In this document: positions 34,805-42,988 of the stretch, one piece after another
How positions within the stretch are numbered: position 1 is the first letter of the stretch
Layout: every line of letters starts with the position of its first letter
DNA from: Oscillospiraceae bacterium
Lineage (GTDB): Bacteria; Bacillota; Clostridia; Oscillospirales; Ruminococcaceae
Assembly: GCA_009781425.1 (NCBI GenBank)
Contig: WQYC01000003.1
Span: 38,794 to 102,793 of the forward strand
DNA length: 64,000 nucleotides
Reading direction: 5' to 3'
Program-made: the position numbers and the translations under genes
Notes under the pieces: model-generated
Told to the model about the DNA's origin: nothing
What the model saw: the letters and a program-made list of their open reading frames with translations, nothing else
Databases searched by the model: none

Positions 34805-35348
34805 CTCCTTCCTTCGCCAAGTCGTCCTTCAACAAGAGCCGCGCTCTGTGAAGCTGTGACTTGACAGTATTTAATGATAAGCCTGTCGCCGCTGAGATTT
34901 CGGAAAGCGGCATATCCTCGTAATAAAACAGGTGTATAGCTGTGCGGTATTTTTTCGGCAGCTTCATGACAGCCGAGAGAACAACGCTTTTAGTTTCGAT
35001 GTTTTTTAAGCTTTTGTCTTCACCTGCGCCCGTGCCGGAAACGCCCGCGCCGGAAACGCCCGCGCCGAAGCCCTCGTCAGTGAACTCCGCGGACGAGCGG
35101 CGGCGGTTCCATGAAGATAAAAGTAAGGTTTTTGAAGTGTTTAGGGTAGTTTTGATAAGCCATGCTTTGCGGTGTTCTTCGTCGTTATAGGTTTTTTCCG
35201 CTCTTATGTATTTGAGAAAAACATCTTGCGTAATATCATTCGCGTCATGCGAGTTCTTCACGCGGGAAAAAGCCAAACGGTACACCATGTCGGAATACAG
35301 GCGCAAAACCTCTTCAAAACTGCCTTTCGTGCACAAAGACAATTCCAT
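34782..35348 (-). CDS. ECF-type RNA polymerase sigma factor
   Basis: A 188-residue sigma-70 family factor with only regions 2 and 4. Region 2 (about 12-75) has YSDMVYRLAFSRVKNSHDANDITQDVFLKYI. Region 4 (about 125-180) has LPKKYRTAIHLFYYEDMPLSEISAATGLSLNTVKSQLHRARLLL with the helix-turn-helix. Between them a linker GAGVSGAGVSGTGAG is encoded by a 15-base tandem repeat. It is followed by a coupled membrane anti-sigma gene. An ECF-type promoter lies upstream and a copy of it precedes the VWA lipoprotein gene, suggesting autoregulation and a small regulon. Confidence 0.92.
   Translation of the reverse strand: MELSLCTKGSFEEVLRLYSDMVYRLAFSRVKNSHDANDITQDVFLKYIRAEKTYNDEEHRKAWLIKTTLNTSKTLLLSSWNRRRSSAEFTDEGFGAGVSGAGVSGTGAGEDKSLKNIETKSVVLSAVMKLPKKYRTAIHLFYYEDMPLSEISAATGLSLNTVKSQLHRARLLLKDDLAKEGVEFNDIS
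35025..35069 (-). repeat. 15-base tandem repeat in the sigma factor linker
   Basis: About three units of GCCCGCGCCGGAAAC. The multiple-of-three unit keeps the frame and encodes Gly/Ala/Val/Ser repeats between regions 2 and 4. Confidence 0.75.
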
Positions 35349-35384
35349 TATTTTTGTTCCTTTCGGGTGGGTTTCATAGTGAAC

Positions 35385-35411
35385 ACTATGCGGGATTCAA
35401 AAAGGTTGCAA
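35385..35411 (-). promoter_or_regulatory. ECF-type promoter of the sigma/anti-sigma operon
   Basis: On the minus strand: TTGCAACCTTT (35401-35411), 12 bases, TAGT (35385-35388) preceded by GCA. A second -35-like GTAACCTTT lies 10 bases further upstream. Confidence 0.7.
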
Positions 35412-35416
35412 AAAGG

Positions 35417-36511
35417 TTACAAATTTTTTTCTGAAATAAATTTTATCATCTTACGTTCGCTTTCAACAATAGTCTTGAAGGGACAAATGTTGGATAATTT
35501 TTCAAATTCTAAGAACTTTTTGCCTGCTTCAACAGTGTTCTTATTAACAAGCAATTCATAAGCATAAAGGAAGCGGGCAAAAAGCAGGTTATCACTTTTG
35601 GATTTAATATATTTAACCAAGTCTTCGCTGTAAATCTGCGCAATTAAATCAAGGTTGCAATCGTCCATAATTATGAAGAATAAATAGTCGCACAGCATTG
35701 GATTTTTTAAATCGCAGAGCTTATCGCTGTTTTTGTAGCCAATATCAGTTAATTGCCGTGCTTCCTTGAACTTGCCCTCATCTGCCAAGCGTGAATAACA
35801 AAACGACAGCAATCCGAAGTAAGCAAGCGGCTTTTCGGCAACTTCTTCCTCTGACGGCGGCTCGAACCATTCGTCGGGCATTTCGTCAAAGCTTGTTCCT
35901 GAAAACAATAAGCCGTAAATCCTAAAATAGTCATAAAATGCCTTGCGCGCTTTTTCATCGTTTTTCAATTGCTTGACTGTTTTAAACGGGCTTTGGGGGT
36001 GCTTCAGGAGGAAAACGAGAAAAAATATTTCCTTAACCGCGAGTATTATGAAAACTCCTGTCGTCCAAAAGCTTTTCTGTAAAAGCACTGCGAGCGCGAC
36101 AAAAATCGCCGTAAAAGCAATGAGAATGTACACATAGCCGCATAAGTACAGCCTCGGCGAGATTTTTTCCGACGGAATCGTATAAGCAAGCTCGCTGAAC
36201 TCAATTGCCGCCGCTTTGCGCCGCTTAAATTTCCCGTTTTCTTTTATGAACAGCGTGCCTAAAACATTCAGATAAATCAGCTCACAGCCGCATAATTTCT
36301 GAATAAGCAAATGAATTGCGGCGGTTAAAACAGCCGTGAGCTGCGTACCCCAAAACAGAATAACGAATCCGAAACAAATATATGAAACGACTAAAGTAAA
36401 CGTGTCGGTTTCGTCTCCGGCATGAGCAAAAAACTGCAACAAAATACCGCATAGTAAAAACAAAAAAAGAAACTTGACAGCCCCTTTTGACCACACAGAA
36501 TTATTTTCCAT
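35417..36511 (-). CDS. Multi-pass membrane protein, unknown
   Basis: A 364-residue protein. Its N-terminal half has about four or five membrane helices (about 11-29, 39-62, 64-80, 122-143, 149-169). The C-terminal half (about 185-364) is cytoplasmic and helical, with pairs of helices such as LLSFCYSRLADEGKFKEARQLTDIG that look like tetratricopeptide-type repeats. I do not recognise the family. It follows the CPBP gene by three bases on the same strand, so the two are co-translated; membrane proteins next to CPBP proteases are sometimes their partners, but that is a guess. Confidence 0.65.
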   Translation of the reverse strand: MENNSVWSKGAVKFLFLFLLCGILLQFFAHAGDETDTFTLVVSYICFGFVILFWGTQLTAVLTAAIHLLIQKLCGCELIYLNVLGTLFIKENGKFKRRKAAAIEFSELAYTIPSEKISPRLYLCGYVYILIAFTAIFVALAVLLQKSFWTTGVFIILAVKEIFFLVFLLKHPQSPFKTVKQLKNDEKARKAFYDYFRIYGLLFSGTSFDEMPDEWFEPPSEEEVAEKPLAYFGLLSFCYSRLADEGKFKEARQLTDIGYKNSDKLCDLKNPMLCDYLFFIIMDDCNLDLIAQIYSEDLVKYIKSKSDNLLFARFLYAYELLVNKNTVEAGKKFLEFEKLSNICPFKTIVESERKMIKFISEKNL

Positions 36512-36514
36512 TAC

Positions 36515-37318
36515 TTAATTACCTTTCTGAATCAATGAATTGAAATCACTCTTTTTAATTTTTATTAAAAGAAGCAAAATAGCTGCAATCCAAAACACCC
36601 AAGCACATATATAAGATAACGCTCCGGTAGTATAACTTACAATACAATTATTCACACCATGCACAAGTATGCACATAGTTAAATTTTTAGTGTAAAAATA
36701 ATAAGCCGCCGTCCATATACCCATGACAAACACTATCCAGTATCCCCTATCAAAAAACTCCGGCAGTCCTATATCAATAAAACGAAAATACTGTATCCAT
36801 GACGGTATATGGACGATGAAAAAGAATGTTGCCGAGATTAAAACTGCATAAATAAACGAACGCTTGCCGGAAACAAATTTGCACATTTTATTGAAAATAA
36901 ATCCCCGAAAAACTAATTCTTCCATAACTCCGATTAAAAGAAAATTATTGATTATAGGAATAATAAAAATCTGCGGACTTACCCAAACATTATATGTGGA
37001 CTTGATTGAAAAAATATTTATTGCAATCGGTATCAGCAAATAAAGCAAACAGAAAACCCCGAAGACTGCGGTTTCTTTATTCCAAGTAAATCCCGCTTCT
37101 TTAAAGGTATGCTTAAACGCAAATCTGATAAATAAAACAAATAAAACCGTAAAAAATAAATAATCGTAGTTGACAAAATGTAAAAACAGCGGAAAAGGTG
37201 AAAACAGCTTTCTTGCAAGTAAATACCAAAGCGGGTCAAAATTAGTGCAAAAGAAAAACGTAATCAGCGCGGCGGCTATTAAAATCTGTATAATATCCCT
37301 GCGTTTTTCAGAAATCAT
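36515..37318 (-). CDS. CPBP family intramembrane glutamic protease
   Basis: A 267-residue protein with about seven hydrophobic helices. The three CAAX/CPBP (ABI) motifs are visible: EELVFRG (EExxxR), FFIVH (FxxxH) and HGVNN (HxxxN). Members cleave prenylated proteins in eukaryotes; in Firmicutes they often serve in bacteriocin immunity or peptide processing. No bacteriocin gene is seen nearby. It overlaps the end of the amidohydrolase gene by 11 bases. Confidence 0.87.
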   Translation of the reverse strand: MISEKRRDIIQILIAAALITFFFCTNFDPLWYLLARKLFSPFPLFLHFVNYDYLFFTVLFVLFIRFAFKHTFKEAGFTWNKETAVFGVFCLLYLLIPIAINIFSIKSTYNVWVSPQIFIIPIINNFLLIGVMEELVFRGFIFNKMCKFVSGKRSFIYAVLISATFFFIVHIPSWIQYFRFIDIGLPEFFDRGYWIVFVMGIWTAAYYFYTKNLTMCILVHGVNNCIVSYTTGALSYICAWVFWIAAILLLLIKIKKSDFNSLIQKGN

Positions 37319-38489
37319 CGCGCGCTACTACCTTTCCGTCAATCACAACAAGCTTCGGGTCTTTCATAAAGTCATAGAATCTGCCTTCAAAAAGCACAAA
37401 ATCCGCGTCCTTACCGACCTCGATACTGCCCACGCGGTCGTCGATTCTGCATATTTTTGCGGCGTTAATCGTAATTGCGCGTAAGGCTTCCTCCACGGGC
37501 AGTCCGCCTTTGATTGCAAGCCCCGCTGTGAGCGTCAGATATTGAATCGGCGTGACAGGGTGGTCGGTGCAGAGCGCAATGCTAACGCCCGCCGCGTGAA
37601 GCTTAGCCGCAGTGTCAATCCGCAAATTCACGAGCTCAGGCTTGCTCCGCTCGCAGATAATCGGACCGACTATGCAGGAGGTTCCTTCTTCCTTTAATTC
37701 CTCGGTAATAATTCCGCCCTCGGTTGCGTGGACAATCACGTAACCGAAGTTAAATTCCTTCGCGAGGCGAATCGCCGTGAAAATATCATCGGCACGGTGA
37801 CAGTGAATATGCGCGTTTATTTCGCCGCGAAGCAGCGGCAAAAGTGCTTCGTTTTTAATGTCGTATTCGGGAAGGTCGGTTTCAGATTCGGTGTCTTTTG
37901 CACTTTCGTGCTTTTCAACCTGCTCAAGATAACGCTTCGCTTTGTACAACTGCTCACGGATTATCGCCGCGACAGCCATGCGGGTAGTCGGCGTTTCGTC
38001 GCGGTCATTGTAGCAGGTTTTCGGGTTTTCGCCGAGCGCGAACTTCAAAGCCATCGGCGACTTCACGATTAATTTGTCGATTTGCTTAGCTCCTCGCGTT
38101 TTCATAACAAGCAGCTCGCCGCCCATAGGATTCGCACTGCCTACGCCTGTAACAACGCAGGTTACGCCTGCTTTCGCGGCTTCTTCAAAAGAAAAGTCGC
38201 GCGGGTTAATCATATCAATCGCGCGCAAATGCGGCATTGACGGGTCGGTAATTTCGTTCGCATCCGTACCCTCAAAGCCGAGCCCGTTCTCGAAAACGCC
38301 TAAGTGACTGTGCGCATCAATGAAGCCCGGGCAGAGCGTTAAGCCGCCGGCGTCGATGTCATTTTCACTTAACGGTGCGTCGGGGACGCCGCACCCTACG
38401 GTTGTGATTTTGCCGTCAATAAATTCAACGTAGCCGTTTTCAATGTCGGCTTCGCTCATAGTTTTAATTCTTGCATTATAGATAACCAT
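37308..38489 (-). CDS. Amidohydrolase (imidazolonepropionase-like)
   Basis: A 393-residue metal-dependent hydrolase of the TIM-barrel amidohydrolase superfamily. LCPGFIDAHSHLGVFENG (about 53-70) supplies the HxH metal pair; HIHCHRADD, VIVHATEGG and ALCTDHPVTP supply the later His and Asp ligands. The C-terminal GSIEVGKDADFVLFEGRFYDF matches the imidazolonepropionase-like branch often annotated as YtcJ/HutI-related. Substrate unknown. A GTAGGG palindrome is inserted in frame in the N-terminal beta-sandwich (VGCGVPDAPLSEN). It starts inside the end of aroK (34-base overlap) after AAAGGAG. Confidence 0.87.
   Translation of the reverse strand: MVIYNARIKTMSEADIENGYVEFIDGKITTVGCGVPDAPLSENDIDAGGLTLCPGFIDAHSHLGVFENGLGFEGTDANEITDPSMPHLRAIDMINPRDFSFEEAAKAGVTCVVTGVGSANPMGGELLVMKTRGAKQIDKLIVKSPMALKFALGENPKTCYNDRDETPTTRMAVAAIIREQLYKAKRYLEQVEKHESAKDTESETDLPEYDIKNEALLPLLRGEINAHIHCHRADDIFTAIRLAKEFNFGYVIVHATEGGIITEELKEEGTSCIVGPIICERSKPELVNLRIDTAAKLHAAGVSIALCTDHPVTPIQYLTLTAGLAIKGGLPVEEALRAITINAAKICRIDDRVGSIEVGKDADFVLFEGRFYDFMKDPKLVVIDGKVVARDDF
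38374..38399 (-). repeat. GTAGGG palindrome, in frame in the amidohydrolase gene
   Basis: The reverse strand reads GTAGGGTGCGGCG, then TCCC, then CGACGCACC, read in frame as VGCGVPDAP. It differs from the anti-sigma copy only at two paired stem positions. Confidence 0.85.
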
Positions 38490-38917
38490 TCGTTTTCTCC
38501 TTTGATTGTGTAATCCGCAATTTCTCTGTAATGCGGCAAGCGCAAGTTATAAAGCGCGAGCAATTCTTCTTTAGTTTTGCTGACGGCGAGCGGGCGTATT
38601 TGTGAACTGTCGCCCTTGATTCGCTCGTAGCAGACCTCAAAATCCGTGTCAATAAAAACGACAACTGCGTTCTCTTTTGCATATTTCGCGGTTTCGGGGT
38701 TTGTCAGCGCGCCGCCGCCGAGGGAAACGAGCGGAGCGTTAACTTCCTTCAAAGTAGAAAGCTCAAGCTCACGAAAATACTGCTCGCCATGCTCTGCGAA
38801 AATCTGCGGAATATCACCGATAAACTCGTCAAGGTCAACGTAATCGAGCCCCGACCTCCGCGCTAAATGCGACTTCCCGCAGCCCATGAAGCCGTATAGG
38901 TAAATAGGTTTAATCAT
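38456..38917 (-). CDS. aroK: Shikimate kinase
   Basis: A 153-residue P-loop kinase that phosphorylates shikimate in aromatic amino acid synthesis. Walker A GFMGCGKSHLARR is at about 9-21. DYVDLDEFIG holds the shikimate- and Mg-binding Asp, LVSLGGGALTN the Gly-rich substrate loop, and SSQIRPLAV the lid arginine. It is about 15-20 residues shorter than usual, mainly in the C-terminus. No other aro gene is next to it. Confidence 0.9.
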   Translation of the reverse strand: MIKPIYLYGFMGCGKSHLARRSGLDYVDLDEFIGDIPQIFAEHGEQYFRELELSTLKEVNAPLVSLGGGALTNPETAKYAKENAVVVFIDTDFEVCYERIKGDSSQIRPLAVSKTKEELLALYNLRLPHYREIADYTIKGENEWLSIMQELKL

Positions 38918-38941
38918 AGAAAATTCTCCCTTATTAGTTAA

Positions 38942-38970
38942 AACTTAACATAAAAAATCTGTTTTGTCAA
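38942..38970 (-). promoter_or_regulatory. Sigma-A promoter of aroK operon
   Basis: On the minus strand: TTGACA (38965-38970), 17 bases, TAAGTT (38942-38947). Confidence 0.75.
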
Positions 38971-38971
38971 G

Positions 38972-39000
38972 TTGACAATAAAAGTAAATCATGTTAAAAT
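38972..39000 (+). promoter_or_regulatory. Sigma-A promoter of the lysozyme gene
   Basis: TTGACA (38972-38977), 17 bases, TAAAAT (38995-39000). Its -35 box stands one base from the aroK -35 box in the near-palindrome TTGTCAAGTTGACAA. Confidence 0.75.
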
Positions 39001-39025
39001 TAAAGAAAGAAATTCGGAGGTAAAA

Positions 39026-40450
39026 ATGAAAAAAACTGCTAAAAAGACAATTCTGTTCCTGCTTTTGATTTGCGCAATGCTTACATATCTACCGATTATA
39101 TCGGCGGCTTCGGCGGCAGAATGGGACGGTAAAGCCCCGCTTGAACAAGGTTCTTCGTATATTATCAGCTCAGAGGTCTGGCTTCGTGAGAACGCGACAA
39201 TCCCCGAAGGCGCAGTCGTTACGATTACAGACGGCGGGAGCTTGCTGCTTTCGCGGGAGATGAAGCTGACCGTGCGCGGGACTTTGATTATCAGACCCGG
39301 CGGCACTCTTGAAATCAGAAAAGCTGAAATAAATATACGCGGCACGGGGTTGATTGTGGCTTCCGGCAAGGTTCTGCATTATATGGAAAATACCGTTAAC
39401 GTGATTAGCGGAAGCCTAAACATTCGCGATGACGGCGAATATATATGCTCAGGGGATTTGCTTGTATACGCTGACGGCGAGGTTGTTACTGCGGGGAAAT
39501 TAACGCTGACACCGAACAATCAAACGATTGTAACAGGCGCAGTTGAAATTGCTAAAGGCGGCATTTTGGAAGCCGCCGGCACGTTCACCGTGACTCCGAG
39601 CGGCAGAGTAATTAATAACGGGCTGTTTACGATTTACAGAGACGGGGAGCTCACGAACAGCGGCATTTTCACTATTAATGAAGGCGCAGACTTAAAAAAA
39701 TTCGGCACGCACAGAAACACGTTAGGCAGTGTTTTCATCGACAGAAACCGTTACGACGCGCTCGGCAGGAGAATTCAGCCTGAAAAAATGACCGCCGCTC
39801 TGCTCACGGACGAGCCGCGCGTTGAGCTTCTCGGGATTGACGTTTCGCACTGGCAGTATTCAATTGACTGGGAGCGGGTCGCGGCGAGCGGGGTTGAATT
39901 CGCGATTATCCGCGCCGCACGCGGGTTTCACAGTGCCGAGTTCCCGATGATAGAAGACGTGCGCTTCCGCGAAAATATCGAAGGCGCGTTAGAAAATAAC
40001 ATCGACGTCGGAGTTTATTTTTACAGCTATGCGCGGAGCGTTGAGGAAGCGAAGAAAGAAGCTGAGTTTTACGTCAGCGTCATTCAAGGCTACGAGCTTA
40101 CATATCCCGTCGTTTTCGATATTGAAGAGCCGTATCATGAGAAAATGAGCGCGGATTTAATAACCGCGATTACCGAAGCGTTTTTCGATGTGCTTATAGA
40201 AAACGGCTATTACCCGATGCTTTATTCAAACAAGAACTTTCTTGTGAACGTCTTTGACGAGCGGATTCCCGGGACGTATGCAGTTTGGCTGGCGCAGTGG
40301 ACTGCCGCGCCTACATACGAGGGTGAATTTCAGATTTGGCAGTATACCGCGAAAGGGCGCGTCCCCGGTATAAACGGCGATGTAGACTTAAATATTTCCT
40401 ACATAGATTTTCCCGAGGTTTTAAGGCGGCATAAGTTGAATCGGCTATAA
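39026..40450 (+). CDS. Secreted GH25 lysozyme with beta-repeat N-terminal region
   Basis: A 474-residue secreted muramidase. The signal peptide is about residues 1-32 (KKTILFLLLICAMLTYLPIISAASA). Residues about 50-235 are short beta-strand repeats (GGTLEIRKAEINIRGTGLIVASG and similar) that would form an elongated beta-helix-like stalk. The GH25 domain is about 268-470, with the catalytic Asp of LGIDVSHWQ and the DIE motif in VVFDIEEPY, then MLYSNKNF. GH25 enzymes cut the MurNAc-GlcNAc bond of peptidoglycan. I choose the ATG at 39026 after GGAGG; reading further upstream only adds promoter sequence. The stalk may give wall binding or reach. Confidence 0.88.
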   Translation: MKKTAKKTILFLLLICAMLTYLPIISAASAAEWDGKAPLEQGSSYIISSEVWLRENATIPEGAVVTITDGGSLLLSREMKLTVRGTLIIRPGGTLEIRKAEINIRGTGLIVASGKVLHYMENTVNVISGSLNIRDDGEYICSGDLLVYADGEVVTAGKLTLTPNNQTIVTGAVEIAKGGILEAAGTFTVTPSGRVINNGLFTIYRDGELTNSGIFTINEGADLKKFGTHRNTLGSVFIDRNRYDALGRRIQPEKMTAALLTDEPRVELLGIDVSHWQYSIDWERVAASGVEFAIIRAARGFHSAEFPMIEDVRFRENIEGALENNIDVGVYFYSYARSVEEAKKEAEFYVSVIQGYELTYPVVFDIEEPYHEKMSADLITAITEAFFDVLIENGYYPMLYSNKNFLVNVFDERIPGTYAVWLAQWTAAPTYEGEFQIWQYTAKGRVPGINGDVDLNISYIDFPEVLRRHKLNRL

Positions 40451-40454
40451 ATAA

Positions 40455-40481
40455 AAGGCTCTGCGGATTTCGCAGAGCCTT
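40455..40481. terminator. Bidirectional terminator between lysozyme and glgD
   Basis: AAGGCTCTGCG-gattt-CGCAGAGCCTT, an 11-base stem followed by AATTATTTT, between converging genes. Confidence 0.88.
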
Positions 40482-40488
40482 AATTATT

Positions 40489-41619
40489 TTACACGCTTGA
40501 GCCCTTACTCACAAACACGGGGTAATCCTCAGTCCCGAAAAGGCTTCTGTACCCGCCGACGTTTACGTTCTTGTCGGAAATAACGTAGTTCAGCTCGCAC
40601 TTGTCGCCCACGATAGTATCCTGCATGAGAATGCAGTTTTTCACCATTGCGCCCTTGCCGATTTTCGTACCTCTGAACAGCACGCAGTTTTCAACCTTGC
40701 CTTCAATTACGCAGCCGTCTGCAACAAGCGAGTTGGTAACCTCAGACTCAAGCCCGTACATAGCGGGCGCGTCGTCGCGAACCTTGGTGTAAATCGGTCT
40801 GCGTCTCGGGAAAAGCACCTGCCGTCTTTCGTAGTTCATCAGTGCCATGTTCGCGGAGAAGTAGTTTAAAACGCTGTCTACCTGCTCGTAATAGCCGTTG
40901 TATTTATAACCGTAGACTTTAAGCTCAGTGTGCATTTTTTGAATAACATCAATCTCAAAGCTGTAAAGATTACGCGAAGCAGTTTCGGTTATAAGCTCTA
41001 AAAGTAGTTCGCGCTTTAAGATATACATATTCATGCTCGTGTTGAATTCGCCCTCTTTATCGGGATAAATCAGCACGTCGTTGATTTTGCCGTCCGCGTC
41101 TACGCCGAGCGCGGTACGAGTAAGCATTTCGCCTGCTTTATAGCTTCCGCTTCCGTAAACTATGGTTATATCGGCTTCTTTTTCGATATGATACTCGATA
41201 ATATGGTTATAATCCATGTTTACAATCACGTTGCAGTCGGTCATAAGTACATAATCCGCATTGCAGTTGGTGATATAATTCGCGACGCTGTGCATTGCTT
41301 CCATTCTGCCTCTGTACAGTCCGCGGCGGCGTTCATGCCCGTAGGGCGGCAGAAGCTGAAGCCCGCCTGTTTTACGGCTTAAATCCCATTCGCCGCCGGT
41401 ACCGAGATGGTCAAGCAGAGACTGGTAATTTCCTTTTGTGATTACACCGACGTTGGTTATGCCGGAGTTTACCATATTAGAAAGCGGGAAGTCAATCATT
41501 CTGTAGCGCGCCCCGAAAGGCACGCTTCCCATTGTGCGCATTTTTGTAAGGTCGGGAATTGTTTCATCGTGCAGATTCGCGAAGATGAGCCCGAGCATAT
41601 TAGCTGACATTATAGACAT
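40489..41619 (-). CDS. glgD: Glucose-1-phosphate adenylyltransferase subunit GlgD
   Basis: A 376-residue relative of ADP-glucose pyrophosphorylase. In Firmicutes GlgD pairs with catalytic GlgC as a modulating subunit. The nucleotidyltransferase core begins with ANMLGLIFANLHDETIPDLTKMRTMGSVPFGARYRMIDFPLSN. The GlgC-type GGxGxRL loop is replaced, which fits a non-catalytic role. The C-terminal left-handed beta-helix has hexapeptide-type repeats (GCVIEGKVENCVLFRGTKIGKGAMVKNCILMQ). It follows glgC, separated by a pair of inverted palindromes. Confidence 0.92.
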   Translation of the reverse strand: MSIMSANMLGLIFANLHDETIPDLTKMRTMGSVPFGARYRMIDFPLSNMVNSGITNVGVITKGNYQSLLDHLGTGGEWDLSRKTGGLQLLPPYGHERRRGLYRGRMEAMHSVANYITNCNADYVLMTDCNVIVNMDYNHIIEYHIEKEADITIVYGSGSYKAGEMLTRTALGVDADGKINDVLIYPDKEGEFNTSMNMYILKRELLLELITETASRNLYSFEIDVIQKMHTELKVYGYKYNGYYEQVDSVLNYFSANMALMNYERRQVLFPRRRPIYTKVRDDAPAMYGLESEVTNSLVADGCVIEGKVENCVLFRGTKIGKGAMVKNCILMQDTIVGDKCELNYVISDKNVNVGGYRSLFGTEDYPVFVSKGSSV

Positions 41620-41650
41620 ATTAAAATTCTCCTCGTATGTTAATTCATTG

Positions 41651-41675
41651 TAGGGAACGCATTTATGCGTTCCGG
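41651..41675 (+). repeat. GTAGGG palindrome between glgC and glgD, left partner
   Basis: GTAGGGAACGCAT, then T, then ATGCGTTCCG. The same arm sequence occurs in the pair at 54585/54650. Confidence 0.8.
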
Positions 41676-41694
41676 TAAAAATGCGGTTCTCTGA

Positions 41695-41719
41695 CGGAAC
41701 GGATTAATCCGTTCCCTAC
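41695..41719 (-). repeat. GTAGGG palindrome, inverted right partner, forming the glgC stop
   Basis: The reverse strand reads GTAGGGAACGGATTAATCCG and goes on to TTCCG. Its TAG (41716-41718 on the minus strand) is the stop of glgC. The left boundary may be off by a base. Confidence 0.75.
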
Positions 41720-42921
41720 AGGTTCTCTGAAATCATCGCTTTGGGTGCTACCTTCGCGTTTGGCGAAACGCTGACATTATGCCCGATGACCGCGACCCCC
41801 CAGTTGTCCTTGTCTTCGTAAGCCTCGGGGCGCGCGCCCACCTGCGTGTTCTCGCTTATGACGCAGTCCTCGCCGATAATGGCGTATTCAATCACTGCGC
41901 CGCTCTTGATTACAGTGTTGTTCATGATGATACTGTCGCGGACTGTCGCGCCTTTTTCGATTTTCGCGCCCGCGAACAGAATCGAGAAGTCAACCTCGCC
42001 CTCAATGTTGCAGCCCTCTGCAATCATCGAGTTCTCAATGAAGCAGTTATCGCCAGCATAATGCGGCGGCATAACGGGGTTGCGCGAATAAATGCACCAG
42101 TTCGGGTCGTGCAGGTCAAGCGGAACATTGGGGTTAAGCAAGTCCATGTTCGCTTCCCAAAGGCTGTCGATAGTTCCGACGTCCTTCCAATAGCCGTCAA
42201 AGTGATAAGCTACCATTTTACAGCCGTCTTTAAGCATATTCGGAATAATATTTCCGCCGAAGTCTTTCTTTTCGTCTTTGTTGTTTTCGTTGGCAATGAG
42301 ATATTCTCTCAAAATCTTCCATGAGTAAATATAAACGCCCATTGACGCTAAGTTCGACTTAGGCTCTGCGGGCTTCTCCGCGAACTCGGTAATTACACCG
42401 TTTTCGTCTGCCGTCATGATTCCGAAGCGCGAAGCCTCGTCCCACGGAACCTCAAGCACAGCAATCGTTGCGTCGGCGTTCTGCTTTTTATGATAGTCGA
42501 GCATTTTTGAATAATCCATCTTATAAATATGGTCGCCCGCTAAAATCGCCACATAATCGGGCTGATAGCGGTCTATGAAGCTGATGTTCTGATAAATAGC
42601 GTTCGCTGTGCCTGTGTACCAGCTTTTGCCGCCCGAGCTTTCGTAAGGCGCGAGCGCGTGAACGCCGCCGTGGATTCTGTCGAGTCCCCACGGGTGTCCG
42701 TTGCCTATGTACTCGTTTAAAACGAGCGGCAGGTATTGAGTGAGAATTCCAACGGTGTCAAAACCGGAATTCACGCAGTTCGACAGGGGAAAGTCAATCA
42801 AACGATACTTTCCGCCGTAAGGCACTGCGGGCTTCGCCATGTCCTGCGTTAAGGCGTACAATCTGCTGCCTTGTCCTCCTGCTAAAATCATCGCGACACA
42901 TTCTTTTTTTACGTGATACAT
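41716..42921 (-). CDS. glgC: Glucose-1-phosphate adenylyltransferase GlgC
   Basis: A 401-residue enzyme making ADP-glucose for glycogen. The pyrophosphorylase loop [16 protein letters not shown] is at about 10-25, then [16 protein letters not shown]. Substrate motifs are [12 protein letters not shown] and [10 protein letters not shown] with the catalytic Asp, and EFAEKP. The C-terminal beta-helix is present. It is the middle gene of glgB-glgC-glgD. The start follows AAGAGGTAACG. Its last codon is followed by the TAG of a palindrome. Confidence 0.96.
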   Translation of the reverse strand: MYHVKKECVAMILAGGQGSRLYALTQDMAKPAVPYGGKYRLIDFPLSNCVNSGFDTVGILTQYLPLVLNEYIGNGHPWGLDRIHGGVHALAPYESSGGKSWYTGTANAIYQNISFIDRYQPDYVAILAGDHIYKMDYSKMLDYHKKQNADATIAVLEVPWDEASRFGIMTADENGVITEFAEKPAEPKSNLASMGVYIYSWKILREYLIANENNKDEKKDFGGNIIPNMLKDGCKMVAYHFDGYWKDVGTIDSLWEANMDLLNPNVPLDLHDPNWCIYSRNPVMPPHYAGDNCFIENSMIAEGCNIEGEVDFSILFAGAKIEKGATVRDSIIMNNTVIKSGAVIEYAIIGEDCVISENTQVGARPEAYEDKDNWGVAVIGHNVSVSPNAKVAPKAMISENL

Positions 42922-42937
42922 ACGTTACCTCTTTCTT

Positions 42938-42960
42938 GGTCGCGCAATGCGCGCCCCTAC
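42938..42960 (-). repeat. GTAGGG palindrome between glgB and glgC
   Basis: The reverse strand reads GTAGGGGCGCGCATTGCGCG and ends ACC, just before the glgC ribosome site. Confidence 0.75.
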
Positions 42961-42988
42961 AGTATTATTATTGCGCTTAAATGCGTTA

